Assembly: GCF_000801105.2 (NCBI RefSeq)
Contig: NC_079514.1
Coordinates: forward strand, 15,292,293-15,356,292
DNA: 64,000 nt
DNA from: Raphanus sativus
Taxonomy: Eukaryota; Streptophyta; Magnoliopsida; Brassicales; Brassicaceae
Direction: 5' to 3'
In this document: one piece after another, positions 21,140-32,827 of the stretch
Layout of the letters: each line of letters begins with the position of its first letter
Numbering within the stretch: position 1 is the stretch's first letter
Made by a program: the position numbers and the translations under genes
Notes under the pieces: model-generated
What the model was told of the DNA's origin: nothing
Database searches by the model: none
What the model saw: the letters and a program-made list of their open reading frames with translations, nothing else

Positions 21140-21144
21140 GTTTG

Positions 21145-21741
21145 GTAGACTGAAAAAGTGAAAGTGACATTCTTTTCTCTAAATGTTTCACTGAGGGACT
21201 TCTGATTCAGTTGCTCCTAGAGAGCTGATGCAACAAGGAGGACTCTGAGAAGTACAGCAAACGAACTGTGAAGGTATTACTCTTAGTTATTATACCATCA
21301 TCCACTGCAAAGCAGCTTGATGACAATTGCATAACAATCTTCACTCTGCGGTTGCTGTAACAGACTCAGAGTTTCTCTTTCAACAGCCTCATTCTGCTCC
21401 TTTCTTCTCTGACCGGTTTCTGGCCTTTTATATTTGTCAGGAATGTTCTTCTGGTGAATTCAAGTGCAGACCACTTTTTCCATTTTTCTAGAGTTAGTAA
21501 ATCGATGGGACAAGATATTAAGCCTTGGCAAGAGTTGTGTTGGTTTGAGAGAATGTAGTCTGTATTTACGTATGTGAGTGCTGGAGCTCGAAGCTTTCTT
21601 TGAGAGAATGTAGAATGTAGTCTGTATTTACGTATGCAAAATGCATTGCAAACCATTCTATTTAAATCCTTCTCACCTTTTAAAAGAATCCTAATTACGG
21701 TTATTTTCAATTCCACTAAACTCTTAATCCAATAACACCTC
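21145..21741. other. Non-coding DNA between LTR element and receptor kinase
   Basis: No convincing ORF; a 116-aa minus frame (21366-21716) has no recognisable domain. A short segment, gagagaatgtagtctgtattt followed by acgtatg, is duplicated at about 21547 and 21602. It may be the far side of the locus interrupted by the LTR insertion. Confidence 0.4.
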
Positions 21742-24424
21742 CTAAATGATATTTACTGTCACAGAGGAGGAAGAACCAGAGTCATCCGTTTGGCTAAGCC
21801 CCTCAGAAGCTTGCCATTTCTTAACCGCCTCCGGAAGGGAAAGACGATAGTCTATCCCGTTGAGGTCATCAGGATCGAGCTCAGCGGGTTTCCATTGGAC
21901 GGTGAGAGAAGAAAGTACGTTAACGATGTGAGACATGTCGGGTCTTTTGGAAGGCTCACGTGCACAGCAATGACCAGCAAGCTCCCAAACTTTTTCAACG
22001 CTGGCTAAGGTGTCTTCGTCCAGCTTCATGTTCGGGTCTATCGCGTTTTTGAAGGCGTTTTGGTCTTTGTCTTTGCTGGCCTCTACACCATGGAACCATG
22101 TTACTAGATGGACGATGTCCTCAGGGTCCGTCTCATCTAAGGCTTTACGTCCAGTGATTAGCTGCATAAGTATGACCCCGGGGCTGAATATGTCTACTTT
22201 GGTCGTCACCCTTCCAGTCACTGCCAATAATCAAACCACAAAACAACCAAAAGCATGAAACATAAAGACATTATAAAAGTTAAGGTAGGGGATCGATCAT
22301 ATGCAAACCTGCATATTCTGGAGCAAGGTAACCGAAGGTCCCAGCAACTCTCGTCTCGATGGAGTATTCGCCGTCAGGGACTAAGCGGACTAACCCAAAG
22401 TCAGAGACTTTAGCACGCATGTCATCACCAAGAAGGATGTTAGATGGTTTTAGATCCCTATGGATGAAACTCTGATTAGCAAGAGTGTGTAAGTACTCCA
22501 CACCCCTAGAAACATCCAAAGCAATAGCCAACCTTGTAGTCCAATCAAGCGGTTTACGCTCTCCTTCTTTACAGCGGAACAGATGCTGGCTCAGTGTTCC
22601 CTGCGACATGTACTCATACACAAGAAGCCGCTCGTTGCCATCAAGACAGTAACCAAGAAGTGCAACGAGATGGCGGTGACGCATCTTAGTCAAAACTGTG
22701 ATCTCAGACTTAAACTCTTCAAGTCCCTTATTACTCACAGCTGAAAGCTCCATCCTCTTCACAGCTATCTTAGTTCCATCGTGTAGCTCGCCTTTGTAAA
22801 CTGTGCCGAAACCGCCTCTCCCGAGAATGTTCTCTTCACTGAAGTTGTTCGTCACATTCTTCAGAACCTGTATCGATATAACCAAGTTACCAGACTCCAC
22901 GGCGTCACTGTTGGCGCTCTCGGTTCCTCCTCCTCCTCCTCCCCCATTGTTGATACTAGAGTGATGCTGGCTCGGTGTTCTCTTCTTGGCGTAGAGGCAA
23001 ACACCGAGTCCAACTAGACCCAATGCAGCAACAAGCACAATAACTACTATCTTGACATTTCTCGACTTGATAGAACTTTCGCCGCCACAACCTCGTACAT
23101 CCTTTCCGATGTTAGCGTTACCAGAAGTCACCACTTTCACACTTCCGCTGAACATTGGGACGAGACAAGAAATGTTGTTGTTAGACACGTCGAGTGTGTT
23201 AAGCCTGGGCAGATCGGTAAGCACCTCCGGTATACTCCCAGTGAGTCGATTATTAGAAAGGTCAATAGCTTGCAAAGACGTAAGCTGGCCAAAACTGGGA
23301 GATATGGTACCCGTGAGCTCTTGCCTCCCAAGGTTAACACCTGTAACGGTACTTCCGGAACAATTAATCCCGAGCCAGAGCGAGCTAACACACGGATCAT
23401 TCCCTGTCCAACTCATGGCTAGCTTCAACGGATAGCCAAACGACTCAGCTATAGAAATCAATGTCTGGACACGTGGATCACAGGGAGCGCCATGAGTGGC
23501 CAGACAGAAGCTATTATTCGTGTAAACAGCGCCTGACTTGTTGAAGAAGGGACTCGGTCCTTGAAAGTAATTAAAAGTGAGATTCACTACAGAAAGCGAC
23601 TTGAGACCGATAAACGAAGGTGGGACAAGGCCGGTGAGCTGATTCTTTGCTACATTGAACACTCTTAGAGACCGTAAACCGGAGAGATCAGGGATTTGAC
23701 CTGAAAAGGCGTTGTCTTGCAGATTAACCTCGATGAGAAAAGTCATGTTCTGCAAAACCGAGATCGATCCGTTGAGGTTCTGCCCGTCGAGATACAACTT
23801 CTGCAACGACGAACCGGACAAGCTCTGAGGCAAACCTCCGGAGAAATGATTCCAAGATAGGTTGATAGAAGTGAGGGTGGGGAGCGTCTGGAAGCTGAAG
23901 ATATCTGGAATCGAACCCTTGAGGTTGCAGTTGCTGAGGGAGAGAACCATCAGAGACGTCGCTTCCTTGACAGTCTCTGGAATCTCCCAAGAAGCGAACG
24001 GGTTGTCATCCAAGTACACTTCCTGTAGCGATTTCATCCCGGAGAAGAGATTTTCCGGCGTCGAAACGAAGAGATTGTCGCCGAGTTTCAGTATCTCTAG
24101 ATGAGTCAGACCGGAGAGATCCGGAACTGAACCGGAGATTTCGTTCGAGGAGAGATCGAGTTCGATGAGCTCGGAGAGTTTCCCGAGTTCAGGAGGGAGC
24201 TTCCCTCGGACGATGGCCTCTTTGAGCAGTATCTTCGTGACGCGATTGCGTTCGTCGCAAATGACGGCAATCCATTTGCACGGATTGGGGTCTGACCATT
24301 CGAGGTACATTGTGAGGTTAAAGGACGTTTTGAGGGAATTCATTATGGTGGTGTCGTCTTGAGATGACGAGAAATTGAGTAGGGAGAGGAGAAGACAGAG
24401 GAAGCAAAGAAAACATTTCGTCAT
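21742..24424 (-). CDS. TMK-like LRR receptor kinase (two exons, 864 aa)
   Basis: Exon 1 is 24424-22309 and exon 2 is 22220-21742, with GT/AG borders splitting the codon in APEYA/V. The protein has a signal peptide, N-terminal LRR cap ([15 protein letters not shown]), LRRs, the TMK spacer ([19 protein letters not shown]), a second LRR block, a transmembrane segment ([19 protein letters not shown]) and a kinase domain: [17 protein letters not shown] (catalytic Lys), [22 protein letters not shown] kinases act at the plasma membrane in auxin and cell-expansion signalling. Oddities: subdomain IX reads DIFSPGVIL where SFG or SYG is usual, and the C-terminus ends [12 protein letters not shown], about 80 residues short of TMK proteins as I recall them. 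Closest to TMK3 by feel. Activity is uncertain. Confidence 0.85.
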
Positions 24425-24441
24425 TGAAGAAGACGAAGAAA

Positions 24442-24618
24442 AGCTTAAGAAGGAAGAAGAAAAGCTTAAGAAGGAAGAAGAAAAGCTTAAGGAAGAAGAA
24501 GAAGCTTAAGAAGGAAGAAAAGGAAGAAGAAGAAGAAGAAGAAGAAGAAGAAGAAGAAGAAGAAGAAGAAGAAGAAGAAGAAGAAGAAGAAGAAGAAGAA
24601 AAGAAGAAGAAGACGAAG
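24442..24618. repeat. GAA/TTC microsatellite and 21-bp repeats in the kinase 5'UTR
   Basis: About 18-98 bp upstream of the receptor kinase start lies a 21-22-bp unit (aagcttaagaaggaagaaga) present about three times, then roughly 80-100 bp of nearly pure (GAA)n. On the coding strand it is pyrimidine-rich (TTC)n, common in plant 5'UTRs. Long charged ORFs across it are artefacts. Confidence 0.9.
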
Positions 24619-24619
24619 A

Positions 24620-24999
24620 CGAAATAAGAGTCATTTGGGCAGAAAGCCATAAAGAGAAAGTTATTTAGGTAATGAGTCAAAAATTTCTCTATTCAGGTGG
24701 TTGGTTATATGAACCATTTTTAGAGAACGTCAGAAAGAATATTTTTTAATAAAAAATTACTAAACATCAGCATGTGAGGATGTGTATTATGTCGCTGTTC
24801 GGTTTAATCCATACTAATTAACCATACATTTGTTAGAAAATTTTAATGGTTCGTAATTATCATAATAACTACAATAATATTAGTTTACAAAAAAAGCCTA
24901 CAATAATATATATGAATACTTATTATAATTAAATAGAAACTCTAAACTCAGATAGAAACTTTAAACCAAAACGCAAATAGAAACTCTAAAATGTAAACC

Positions 25000-25042
<43 letters not shown>

Positions 25043-25490
25043 TTTTCAGAAAAAGCTCTAAAATGTAAACCTAAATAAAAATTCTAAATTATAAACCCTA
25101 AACCGTAAATTCAAATAGAAATTCTAAACTTTAAATTCAAATGTAAACTTTAAACGTTAAACCAAAATGGAAATTTTAAACTTTAAACTCAAATAGAAAC
25201 TCTAAAACTTTAAACTCAAATAAAACTCTAAACTCTGAATCCAAATAAAAACTTTAAATTCTAAACTCAAATATAAATTCTAACCCTGAATCAAAATAAA
25301 AATTTTAAAACACTAAAACTTAAACTTTAAACCAAAATAGAAATTGTAAATTCTAAACCTAAACAAAAATTCTGAACTTTAAACCTTAAATCTAAATATA
25401 AACTCTAAACTCTAAATTCAAATAGAAACTCTAAACCATGAATCCAAATAAAAACTCTAAACCATAATCTCTAAACTTTAAACCCAAATA
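24620..25490. repeat. Degenerate telomere-like AAACTCTAAA array
   Basis: AT-rich DNA (24620-24930), then repeated AAACTCTAAACTCAAATAG-like units (24930-25490) with an (AT)n run at about 25004-25036. The motif resembles degenerated TTTAGGG repeats. It continues after the Helitron at 26396. Confidence 0.7.
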
Positions 25491-26394
25491 TCTATACTAT
25501 TAAAACAAAAAGTATAATATCTAAACTTTTTCATGGGTGATTTCTAATTTGGACCATCCTTAAAATTTATTAAATTTTACATAACTTAATTATAATATCT
25601 TTTTGATATCTTTATTTTTAATTGAAATACTAATAAGTATCTTAAATAAATGTCTAACAAAATCTTTCAAATATTTTTTAGAATCTTTTTAGAATATATT
25701 TTCGAAATTAGTTAATTAAAATTTTAATTATCACAAATTATAGTTAGAAACTAAATTGTAGTTCGGTTATGATTGCAAAAAAATTAATAACTATATAAAT
25801 AACTTTTAACGATAAGAACAATTTTAAATTGATTTTAATTTGAAATTAAATCAAGTTCAACTTAATTTAATTTTACATATAGTTAAAATTAATAAAAGAA
25901 AAAATTATGTAAATCAGTTTGTTACATAATAATGTTTTCAAAATAAAATTTGTTACAAAAATACAAAATTAGATAAAAACCAATTCAGTTTATTATTTAA
26001 ACATCTATACTAATTTTTTAATTAATCTATACCAAATTCTCTATTGTAGGTTCAACTTAATTTAATTTCCACATATCTTTCAAATTTAGAAATAAAACAA
26101 AAAATTATGTAAATTAGTACCGTTACATTATAAAGTTTTCAAAATAAAATTTAATTTGTTACAAATATACATAATTTATAAATTTTATAGGAATAATATA
26201 TAAATTATAAGCTACACAAATTTTATAGGAATAATAATACATAATTTATAAATTATAAGCTACACAAATATTATTATAAAAATAGATAATATATAACACC
26301 AAATGTTTTTAATTTATTGATATATTTTATTACATAATCTAAAACATTTTAGTATTAAAGAAAAACCCGCACGGTTGTGCGGGTCAATATTTAA
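25491..26394 (+). mobile_element. Helitron relic inside the telomere-like array
   Basis: The 5' end TCTATACTATTAAAAC at 25491 follows an A. A perfect 7-bp-stem hairpin, cccgcac/gtgcggg (26366-26372 / 26377-26383), marks the 3' end, but the expected CTAG is degraded (tcaatatttaat), so the border is approximate. It contains no ORF. The same type of array flanks both sides, supporting insertion into it. Confidence 0.7.
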
Positions 26395-26395
26395 T

Positions 26396-26715
26396 AAATT
26401 TTAAACTCTAAACTCTAAACTTTAAATCCAATAGAAACTATAAACCCAAATATAAACTCTAAATTATAAACACTAAATCTAAATACTAAACCCTAAACCG
26501 TAAACTCAAATAGAAATTCTAAACTTTAAATTTAAATATAAACTCTAAACTCTAAACCTTAAACCAAAATAGAAACTTTAAACTCTAAACCCAAATAGGA
26601 ACTCTAAATCTTAAACCCAAATAAAAACTCTAAACCCTAAACTCTAAACTCTAAACCCAAATAAAAGCTCTAAACTCTAAATCCAAATAAGAGCTCTAAA
26701 CTCTAAATTCTAATT
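26396..26715. repeat. Continuation of the telomere-like array
   Basis: AAACTCTAAACCCAAATA-like units resume after the Helitron and end near 26715. Confidence 0.7.
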
Positions 26716-28290
26716 TTATATGAATAATTATAATGCTTTATACGGATATCTTCACTATTAATACGTAAAAAAATAACAAATAAAAAGATATGGTATAAGG
26801 TAGTTGAATATTAAAAAATATTATTAAAATGTAATTTTGGTAAAAGATACTTAAGAGTATATTTTTAATGATTTTGTTTTGAAAATATTAAAATACTTGG
26901 TTAGATATATTATATATTTAATAATAGTTAAGTTAGTTATAAGAAAAATAATAGGAAGTTAAATAAATGTAATGGTTCAACCTAGACTATTTGCAAGTAG
27001 ATAAAAAGTTCTTTTATTTTAATAGTTTTAATACAAAGTTTTGGGATGCAGTAGGAAATGGAAGTCAACGATGATGGTACTTGTTCCTTGGTATAGTGTC
27101 TTCATTTATCTGGGATTTTTATCAGTTTTGTTATGGTGATACTACTGATCTTAGAACTTATGATACTACCCTTTTTACATATAAAAATTCATATCAGAAA
27201 ATAATAAATTTGATGTAGATAAGTATGTGTATATAAGAAAAATATTTTCGGATTAAAAAAATGTTAACCAGCTTTTGGAAAAAAAAAACACAACAATGAT
27301 AATGGAGTGTGTTCTTTGTGTTATGGTGAGACAGATTTTTATTTTTTTATAATAATCATGGGATCATTTACTTTTATCGTCTCTCCTTTTTGTTATAATA
27401 ATATAATGGAGTGTGTTCACGTAATAGTTTTGAAACAGCGATCTTATGTTTTTGGGTTTGTATACGTATGTGTATGTTTTTGAGTTTGAGTTTGTATATG
27501 TATGTTTTATGACATAGATTTCAACAACCTTATGAGTAGACATGTTATTTACAAAGTTTAGTATTATGAGTAAAAATATAAAAAAATTAACTCCCAATAA
27601 CAAGAAAATTTAATATATTTACAAAATTAATAATAACTAAACTTTTCCAATAAAAAAAGATTTGAATAGAATTTAAAGTCTTCAAACCAATAACAATGGA
27701 TTTTGGTAAGATTTTATAAATCCATAAACCAATAAGAATAGTTTTTCAAAATTTTATAATTCCTTTAAAATTCTTAAACCAATAAACACCCCTTTAGATT
27801 GTTAAGAAACCGATATGAATGAACAATTATGATTAAAAAGTAATTTCTACTTTAAGATTGAAAAGATGATCTGGAAATAGGCTATCAATTAACGTATGGT
27901 TTTGTAGATTATTTAATAATCGAACAACTTTTTTCTTTAATCATTGGAAACTAATAAATAGGACATTGACTATTATCATTGCAAAATCATGTTTAGAAAA
28001 AAATTATTATTATTCTGAACTCAAATTTACTAAGATAAAATTGGGTACACATCTTAAACCATTAGATAAGTCCAATCTCATATATTTAATCACCTAAAAC
28101 ATGTTATGTTCGTTCATAAACCATCAAAAACATTATTAATGGTTTTAAAAATTTATACTACAATTTGATTGTTTGAAGTTTGTGTTTGTGACCATTATTA
28201 TCCCAGGAGCCAATAGACAGACACTAAATGTGAAACTAACAGAGAATTAAAAGTGATTTTAATGACAAAAAACGCGTTCTTGGTTGTTGT
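26716..28290. other. AT-rich intergenic DNA
   Basis: No ORF of interest and no element ends; a (gtatgtgtatgt)-type stretch near 27460-27500 is low complexity. The boundary with GC-rich kinase pseudogene sequence near 28300 is sharp. Confidence 0.6.
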
Positions 28291-28518
28291 AGTATGGTCA
28301 AGTGGTCACGTGTTTACTCCTTTAGCGTCGTTTTTTGGTTCTTACTGTTCAACTTCGGCTCCTCCTCCTCACCGTCCGATCAGTCAATTGACCTCCGAAT
28401 CCGACGGTCGTGGGCCACTGCCTTAGCCGGAACATCTCCGCCGTCAAAGACGACGATATTCCCGTCGAGCAACCGCCGCGAACCCCCGTCGCGCTTGGAT
28501 CCCTCGGTCCCCCGCCTC

Positions 28519-30206
28519 CTCCGAGGTCAACCCCTACGCCAACAGCCCGTTCCAGAGCCCCTTACCGGCGGGAGTAGCTCCGTCGCCGGCGAGAACTCCG
28601 GGAAGAAAGTTCAAATGGCCGTTTCCTCCGCCGTCTCCGGCGAAACCGATCATGGCGGCTCTGAGATGGCGGAGAGGCGCGCCGCCGCGGCCGAGAGACG
28701 AGCCGATCCCGGAGGACAGCGAGGACGTCGACGTCGAGAGCGTCGGAGGAGGAGGGGAGAGGCTGGACAAGAACTTCGGGTTCGGTAAGAACATGGAAGG
28801 GAAGTACGAGTTGGGAGAAGGAGGTAGGGCGAGGGCATTTCGGTCATACTTTCTGGGCTAAGGCCAAGAAAAGGAAGATGAAAGGGCAGACGGTGGCCGT
28901 CAAGAACATCTCCAAAGCTAAGGTCTTTCTCTCTCTCTCTCTCTCTTGGTAGGTTTCAAACAGTAATTATGTCAAAATGTGGTACCGACCAATGTAGGGA
29001 CTCCTGTCGGAATCTTGATTAGTAGAGATGATGACTTTTTTTTTTTTTTGGTTGTTCTCGCTTTAGATGACATCGGCTTTGTCTATTGAAGATGTTCGGA
29101 GAGAAGTGAAGTTGCTGAAAGCTTTATCAGGGCATAAGCATATGGTTAAATTCTACGATGTGTATGAGGACAATGATAACGTCTACGTAGTAATGGAGTA
29201 AGTAGTTCATTCATAATCTTATTGAGTATGGATTTGGAAGATTTTTTTTTTTCTTAGCATTTGAGTTTATTAAATGAGGCGACGACTTCAGATTATTCAA
29301 TCTTCCCTTCTGCTTTCAGGTTGTGTGAAGGTGGGAGTTATTGGACAGAATCTTGGCGAGGTAAGTACATCTTTAGTAGTCTTCTTTTGTATTCTTCCAT
29401 TGGTTATGTGATCAAAAATCTTGTGTTATTACCTTTGCTGCAGAGGTGGTAGATACCCTGAAGTCGACGCAAAACGTATTCTTGTACAGATTTTATCTGC
29501 AACAGCAATTTTTCATCTCCAAGGTGTTGTACACCGTGACCTGAAGCCAGAGGTACATACACATTCAACCTTCTATAAGTTGCTTTTGCTATTTTTGTAA
29601 ACAGATGGTGAATTTTTTGTGTGTCCAGAACTTTCTCTTTACCAGCAGAAACGAGGAGGATGCAGTACTCAAGGTCATAGACTTTGGCTTGTCTGATTTC
29701 ATTAGATACGGTAATTAATTAATTAATTAATTGTTATATGATTCTGCATATATTGTATGTAAGTCTAGCTTTGACATTAATGATGAGTTTTAAATCTTTT
29801 TGTGTTTGGAAGACCAACGACTCGGGAAGCGCATACTACGTAGCACCTGAAGTACTCCATAGGTCTTACAGCACCGAAGCAGATATGTGGAGCATCGGTG
29901 TCATAAGCTACATACTACTCTGCGGAAGCAGACCTTTCTACGGAAGAACTGAATCTGCGATATTCCGCTGTGTGCTTAGAGCAAACCCTAATTTTGAGAA
30001 TATGCCTTGGCCTTCTATATCTCCTACTGGTAAAGACTTTGTGGAAAAGGCTTCTGAACAAGGATCATAAGAAACGAATGACAGCTGCTCAAGCTCTAGG
30101 TTAGTTAGTTTTCTTATTGAAATGGAAACAAGAAGATGGGATTAAGTATATAGGTTTTTCCTTTAGTGGTAATGTTAATATGATCTGTGTGTTTTGCAGC
30201 TCATCA
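28519..30206 (+). pseudogene. CDPK-related kinase (CRK) pseudogene
   Basis: A GC-rich first exon carries [19 protein letters not shown], then [14 protein letters not shown] and [19 protein letters not shown], the variable region and kinase start of plant CRKs, Ser/Thr kinases related to calcium-dependent protein kinases. Exons run to about 28922, then 29067-29197, 29320-29360, 29444-29552, 29629-29710, 29813-30099 and from 30200. VAVK, HRDLKPE, DFGLSD and [20 protein letters not shown] are still readable. Breaks: frame loss after GEGG in the Gly-rich loop, LLDRIL lost in exon 3, about 11 bp missing before GSAYY, and one extra base after KDFV. Homology stops at 30206, so the degenerate EF-hand tail is gone. 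Not functional. Confidence 0.88.
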
Positions 30207-31078
30207 CTCCACCACCGAAATATTGATTATAGTCTACTCCAGAAACAGTGTGCATCTCAAATTACTCTCGCACTCATTCCCGGACGCTCCTCCGCCACCG
30301 TTCAAGTGCGGTTGCTCCGGCTCTGGGTGGCCATGAATATCATTCTCACACTTAAGTTTGTTTTAATTCCTCCACCGGCTGAGAGCAGACCGCCTCTATT
30401 TTCTCCAGGTCGGCTTCTCATTTAAGAGGAAGCATATTAGCGAGAGAAGAAAAACATAGGAATCATCATTACCTTATTAAGAAAACAGTAAAAATTCAGT
30501 CAGTTAAGGCAAGACTTCTCTGTTTCTGGGAAGCCCGTGACGTAACAAGCCGTGTTTGTTGAGGTCACTGAAATCGATCCCATTGGAGAGTTATAGGTTC
30601 CTCAATTACAAACAACTTTTGGTGTTGGCTAACACCAACACGTATTTACCAGTTCTGATTTTATTTCCATCCTTCTCAAGTATTACATATATTAATTTCA
30701 CTGTTTTTCTTAGACAATTTTTGGGCAAATAAGAGGTATCAAAACCACCTCTAACAATGAAAACCAGACTGTTCAACGTATAATAAATGGTTACTAATCA
30801 TATTTACAGGTTGAAATCTCTGCTAAAAATGTTTCTTTGATTTGATTTGCTTAGTTTAATTGGTATTATAATAAACCTCAACAAACTCTGCAGAGCAATC
30901 ATCGTGTGTGTGAGTGTGTTTGATATCGTTTCAAGCCTGCTCCATGAGAATCTGCTCCTCAGGTATTGCTATCATTCTTGGAAAAATCTAATCTGTCTGC
31001 TATTTTATTGTTCAGTGTTTCCCTTAGAAAACGAACAATATTTACAGTCTGCCGAGTTTCTTTGCATTGTCGTTATGA
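30207..31078. other. Unassigned sequence after the CRK break
   Basis: The first 220 bp (to about 30425) contain a Pro/Ser/Cys-rich plus frame (HSFPDAPPPPFKCGCSGSGW) which I cannot assign. The rest is AT-rich with only short frames. The break at 30206 looks like a rearrangement junction. Confidence 0.35.
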
Positions 31079-31330
31079 ATGGAATAGTTACAGGCAATGG
31101 ATGGTGTTACATTTCATGCTCCAATTGCTCACTGGTTATTGCAGCGTGGATTACATCCTCCACATGTACTCATTGTAATGAGGATTATCATTGTAGGGGT
31201 TGTTAGGTACTTAATCTTGCTGGAATACAACTTTCATATTTTCCCCCAGGAATAAAACCCTTATATTCTTACCATGTTCGACATTACTCTCCACCATGTA
31301 TTGTAGGTACCGTGGCAGATGGCCGTCTCT
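31079..31330 (+). pseudogene. Possible RPA1-type OB-fold/zinc-finger fragment
   Basis: The frame reads GNGWCYISCSNCS and STCTHCNEDYHCRG, resembling the C-terminal zinc-ribbon of plant replication protein A-like proteins (GWxYxxCxxCxK...CxxC). A following segment, after a short gap, gives MAVSDAHC. Crucifer genomes carry many RPA-like copies, often in Helitrons. The evidence is the Cys spacing and GW(C/Y) start only. Confidence 0.35.
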
Positions 31331-32280
31331 GATGCACATTGCTAGGGTGGAAATTATAAACCAGACAATGATATGCAAGGGGCTGGAGCAGCCAAAAGAA
31401 GCCACATCGAGGGGCTCGCTAACAGTGGTGTGAATGAAGATGGGTCTGTTGCCTACTGGACATGTCCAAGGCCGACAAGGTGATCCCTTAGCTCCACCTA
31501 ACAACTCGGATGATGGTGGGATCACAAGCGAGGATGCTCAACATAAGCAAGGTGGGTCCTCTGTATAGAAACAACGGCCTGAGTAATTTTGCACAACAAG
31601 GGGAGTTGAAGTTTGAAGACATGTTCACATGTCCGTTGCATTAGTCTTTTATTTATTTTCCAAAACAATAAAGTCAGAGTAAGTTTTTAGCAGATTAAGT
31701 TTCTGCAGCTTTACTTTAACTAAATTTGCTTCCGGTTTGACATTTACAATTTAATAAACTTGACCTTCCTCCAGACCGGCCTTATCCTTTTCAGAACAAT
31801 CACTCATGGTTTATAATTTAATTTCTTATCACTGTTATGTCATATGACAAATCTATTACACATTTGTTTATTTTGCTGTAATTTTTCAGACATAGTCACC
31901 CTTACAACCATTGTAATCTCTACGAATTATATATTTAACATTTGGCATTTGAAAAGTATGAGATAAGAATTATGTAGAAAAAAAGAACATGATGAGAGGG
32001 GGATAAATCTTGAAGCTGACATTTAATTACACTTATAAAAAACAAACAAACTACACATACAAAATGGAAGTTCACAAAATGATTAGAATATTAAGGCTAA
32101 AAGCTTAGTATCTCTACTCCACAAAGAGGACGCGACAACTTATCCATGACGCGAAGCTCCTGGTACTGCTGCTAATCTAAAATCATCCTCAGCATGTTAA
32201 TCACATCGTTAAACCTCTCATTAGGATACATAAACAGCTAACTCATGCTCTGAAGAATTTCAAGTTCGTAGAAGAGATGG
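31331..32280. other. Non-coding or unassigned sequence
   Basis: Short frames on both strands without domains. The minus strand at about 32100-32230 contains NERFNDVINMLRMILD, which looks coding but stops at once; unidentified. Confidence 0.35.
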
Positions 32281-32299
32281 TCGAAACGCTTAACCTGAA

Positions 32300-32538
32300 C
32301 TCGACCAGGTAGAGCTATGGGTGCTTTTGAGATCTATTAACCCCTGAAGAAGGAAACCTTCGAAGACAGTTAAGAAACAAACATGTAGAAAGAACTTCAG
32401 TAACAAAATACAAAGGTCGCAGTTGTATTCTAAACTTGTAGAAAAGGCAGAACAGACAGGGTGAAACCAAACCTCCCAATGCTGTTCCAATCACTTGGCT
32501 CACAAACATAACCCTTGGAGATGACAATATTAGGTAAC
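32300..32538 (-). pseudogene. Yellow-Stripe-like (YSL) transporter exon fragment
   Basis: The reverse strand reads YLILSSPRVMFVSQVIGTAL then GGLVSPCLFCLFYKF, matching the conserved OPT/YSL block (GYxTLxSPRSMFxSQxIGTAxGCxxxPxxFWLFYKAF) of metal-nicotianamine transporters of plant membranes. The downstream frame loses homology after LFYKF (an intron or decay). Upstream it is cut exactly at 32538 where the LTR of the next element begins, so the element inserted into this exon. No other YSL exons are visible. Confidence 0.8.
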
Positions 32539-32827
32539 TGATACGATTTACGTATCGGAACTTGTAACACAGAGATGAACAAGATGAAATACGATTATAT
32601 TGATAATAGAACTGGTTACAAGTAACTTGAGAGAATTGCTTGAGAGTACTCTCACCTCTCCATGAACATGAATGATCTAATCTCTAGATAAAGATCTCTC
32701 TAACCCACACCCAAGCTTATGTACTAAAGACTATCTAGAGTTAAAAGACACTTAACCCAGCCCATATTATTCTTGTTTGCTGGCCCATTAGCCCATTTGC
32801 ATCTCTGAAATATAAGCCTTCGTATCA
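32539..32827 (-). repeat. LTR of the truncated element (289 bp)
   Basis: Ends are TGATACGAAGG (32827 inward, minus) and CGTAAATCGTATCA (to 32539), giving a 7-bp terminal inverted repeat. Its sequence differs from the 342-bp LTR at 17.8 kb, so the two belong to different subfamilies. Confidence 0.75.

Noticed and set aside
21225..21365. C/D box snoRNA near tgatgcaac...ctctga and ttgatgacaattgc
   Set aside because: C and D boxes are imperfect or not paired with terminal stems and C'/D' boxes; chance matches.
24424..24680. Lys/Glu-rich and poly-Ser ORFs across the GAA repeat
   Set aside because: Simple-repeat artefacts in the 5'UTR of the receptor kinase.
24940..26715. True interstitial telomere
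   Set aside because: Units are AAACTCTAAA/AAACCCAAATA mixtures, not regular TTTAGGG arrays, and are widespread degenerate repeats in this window.
28294..28788. 164-aa Arg-rich ORF
   Set aside because: Shadow frame of the GC-rich CRK first exon; the CRK frame matches known family motifs.
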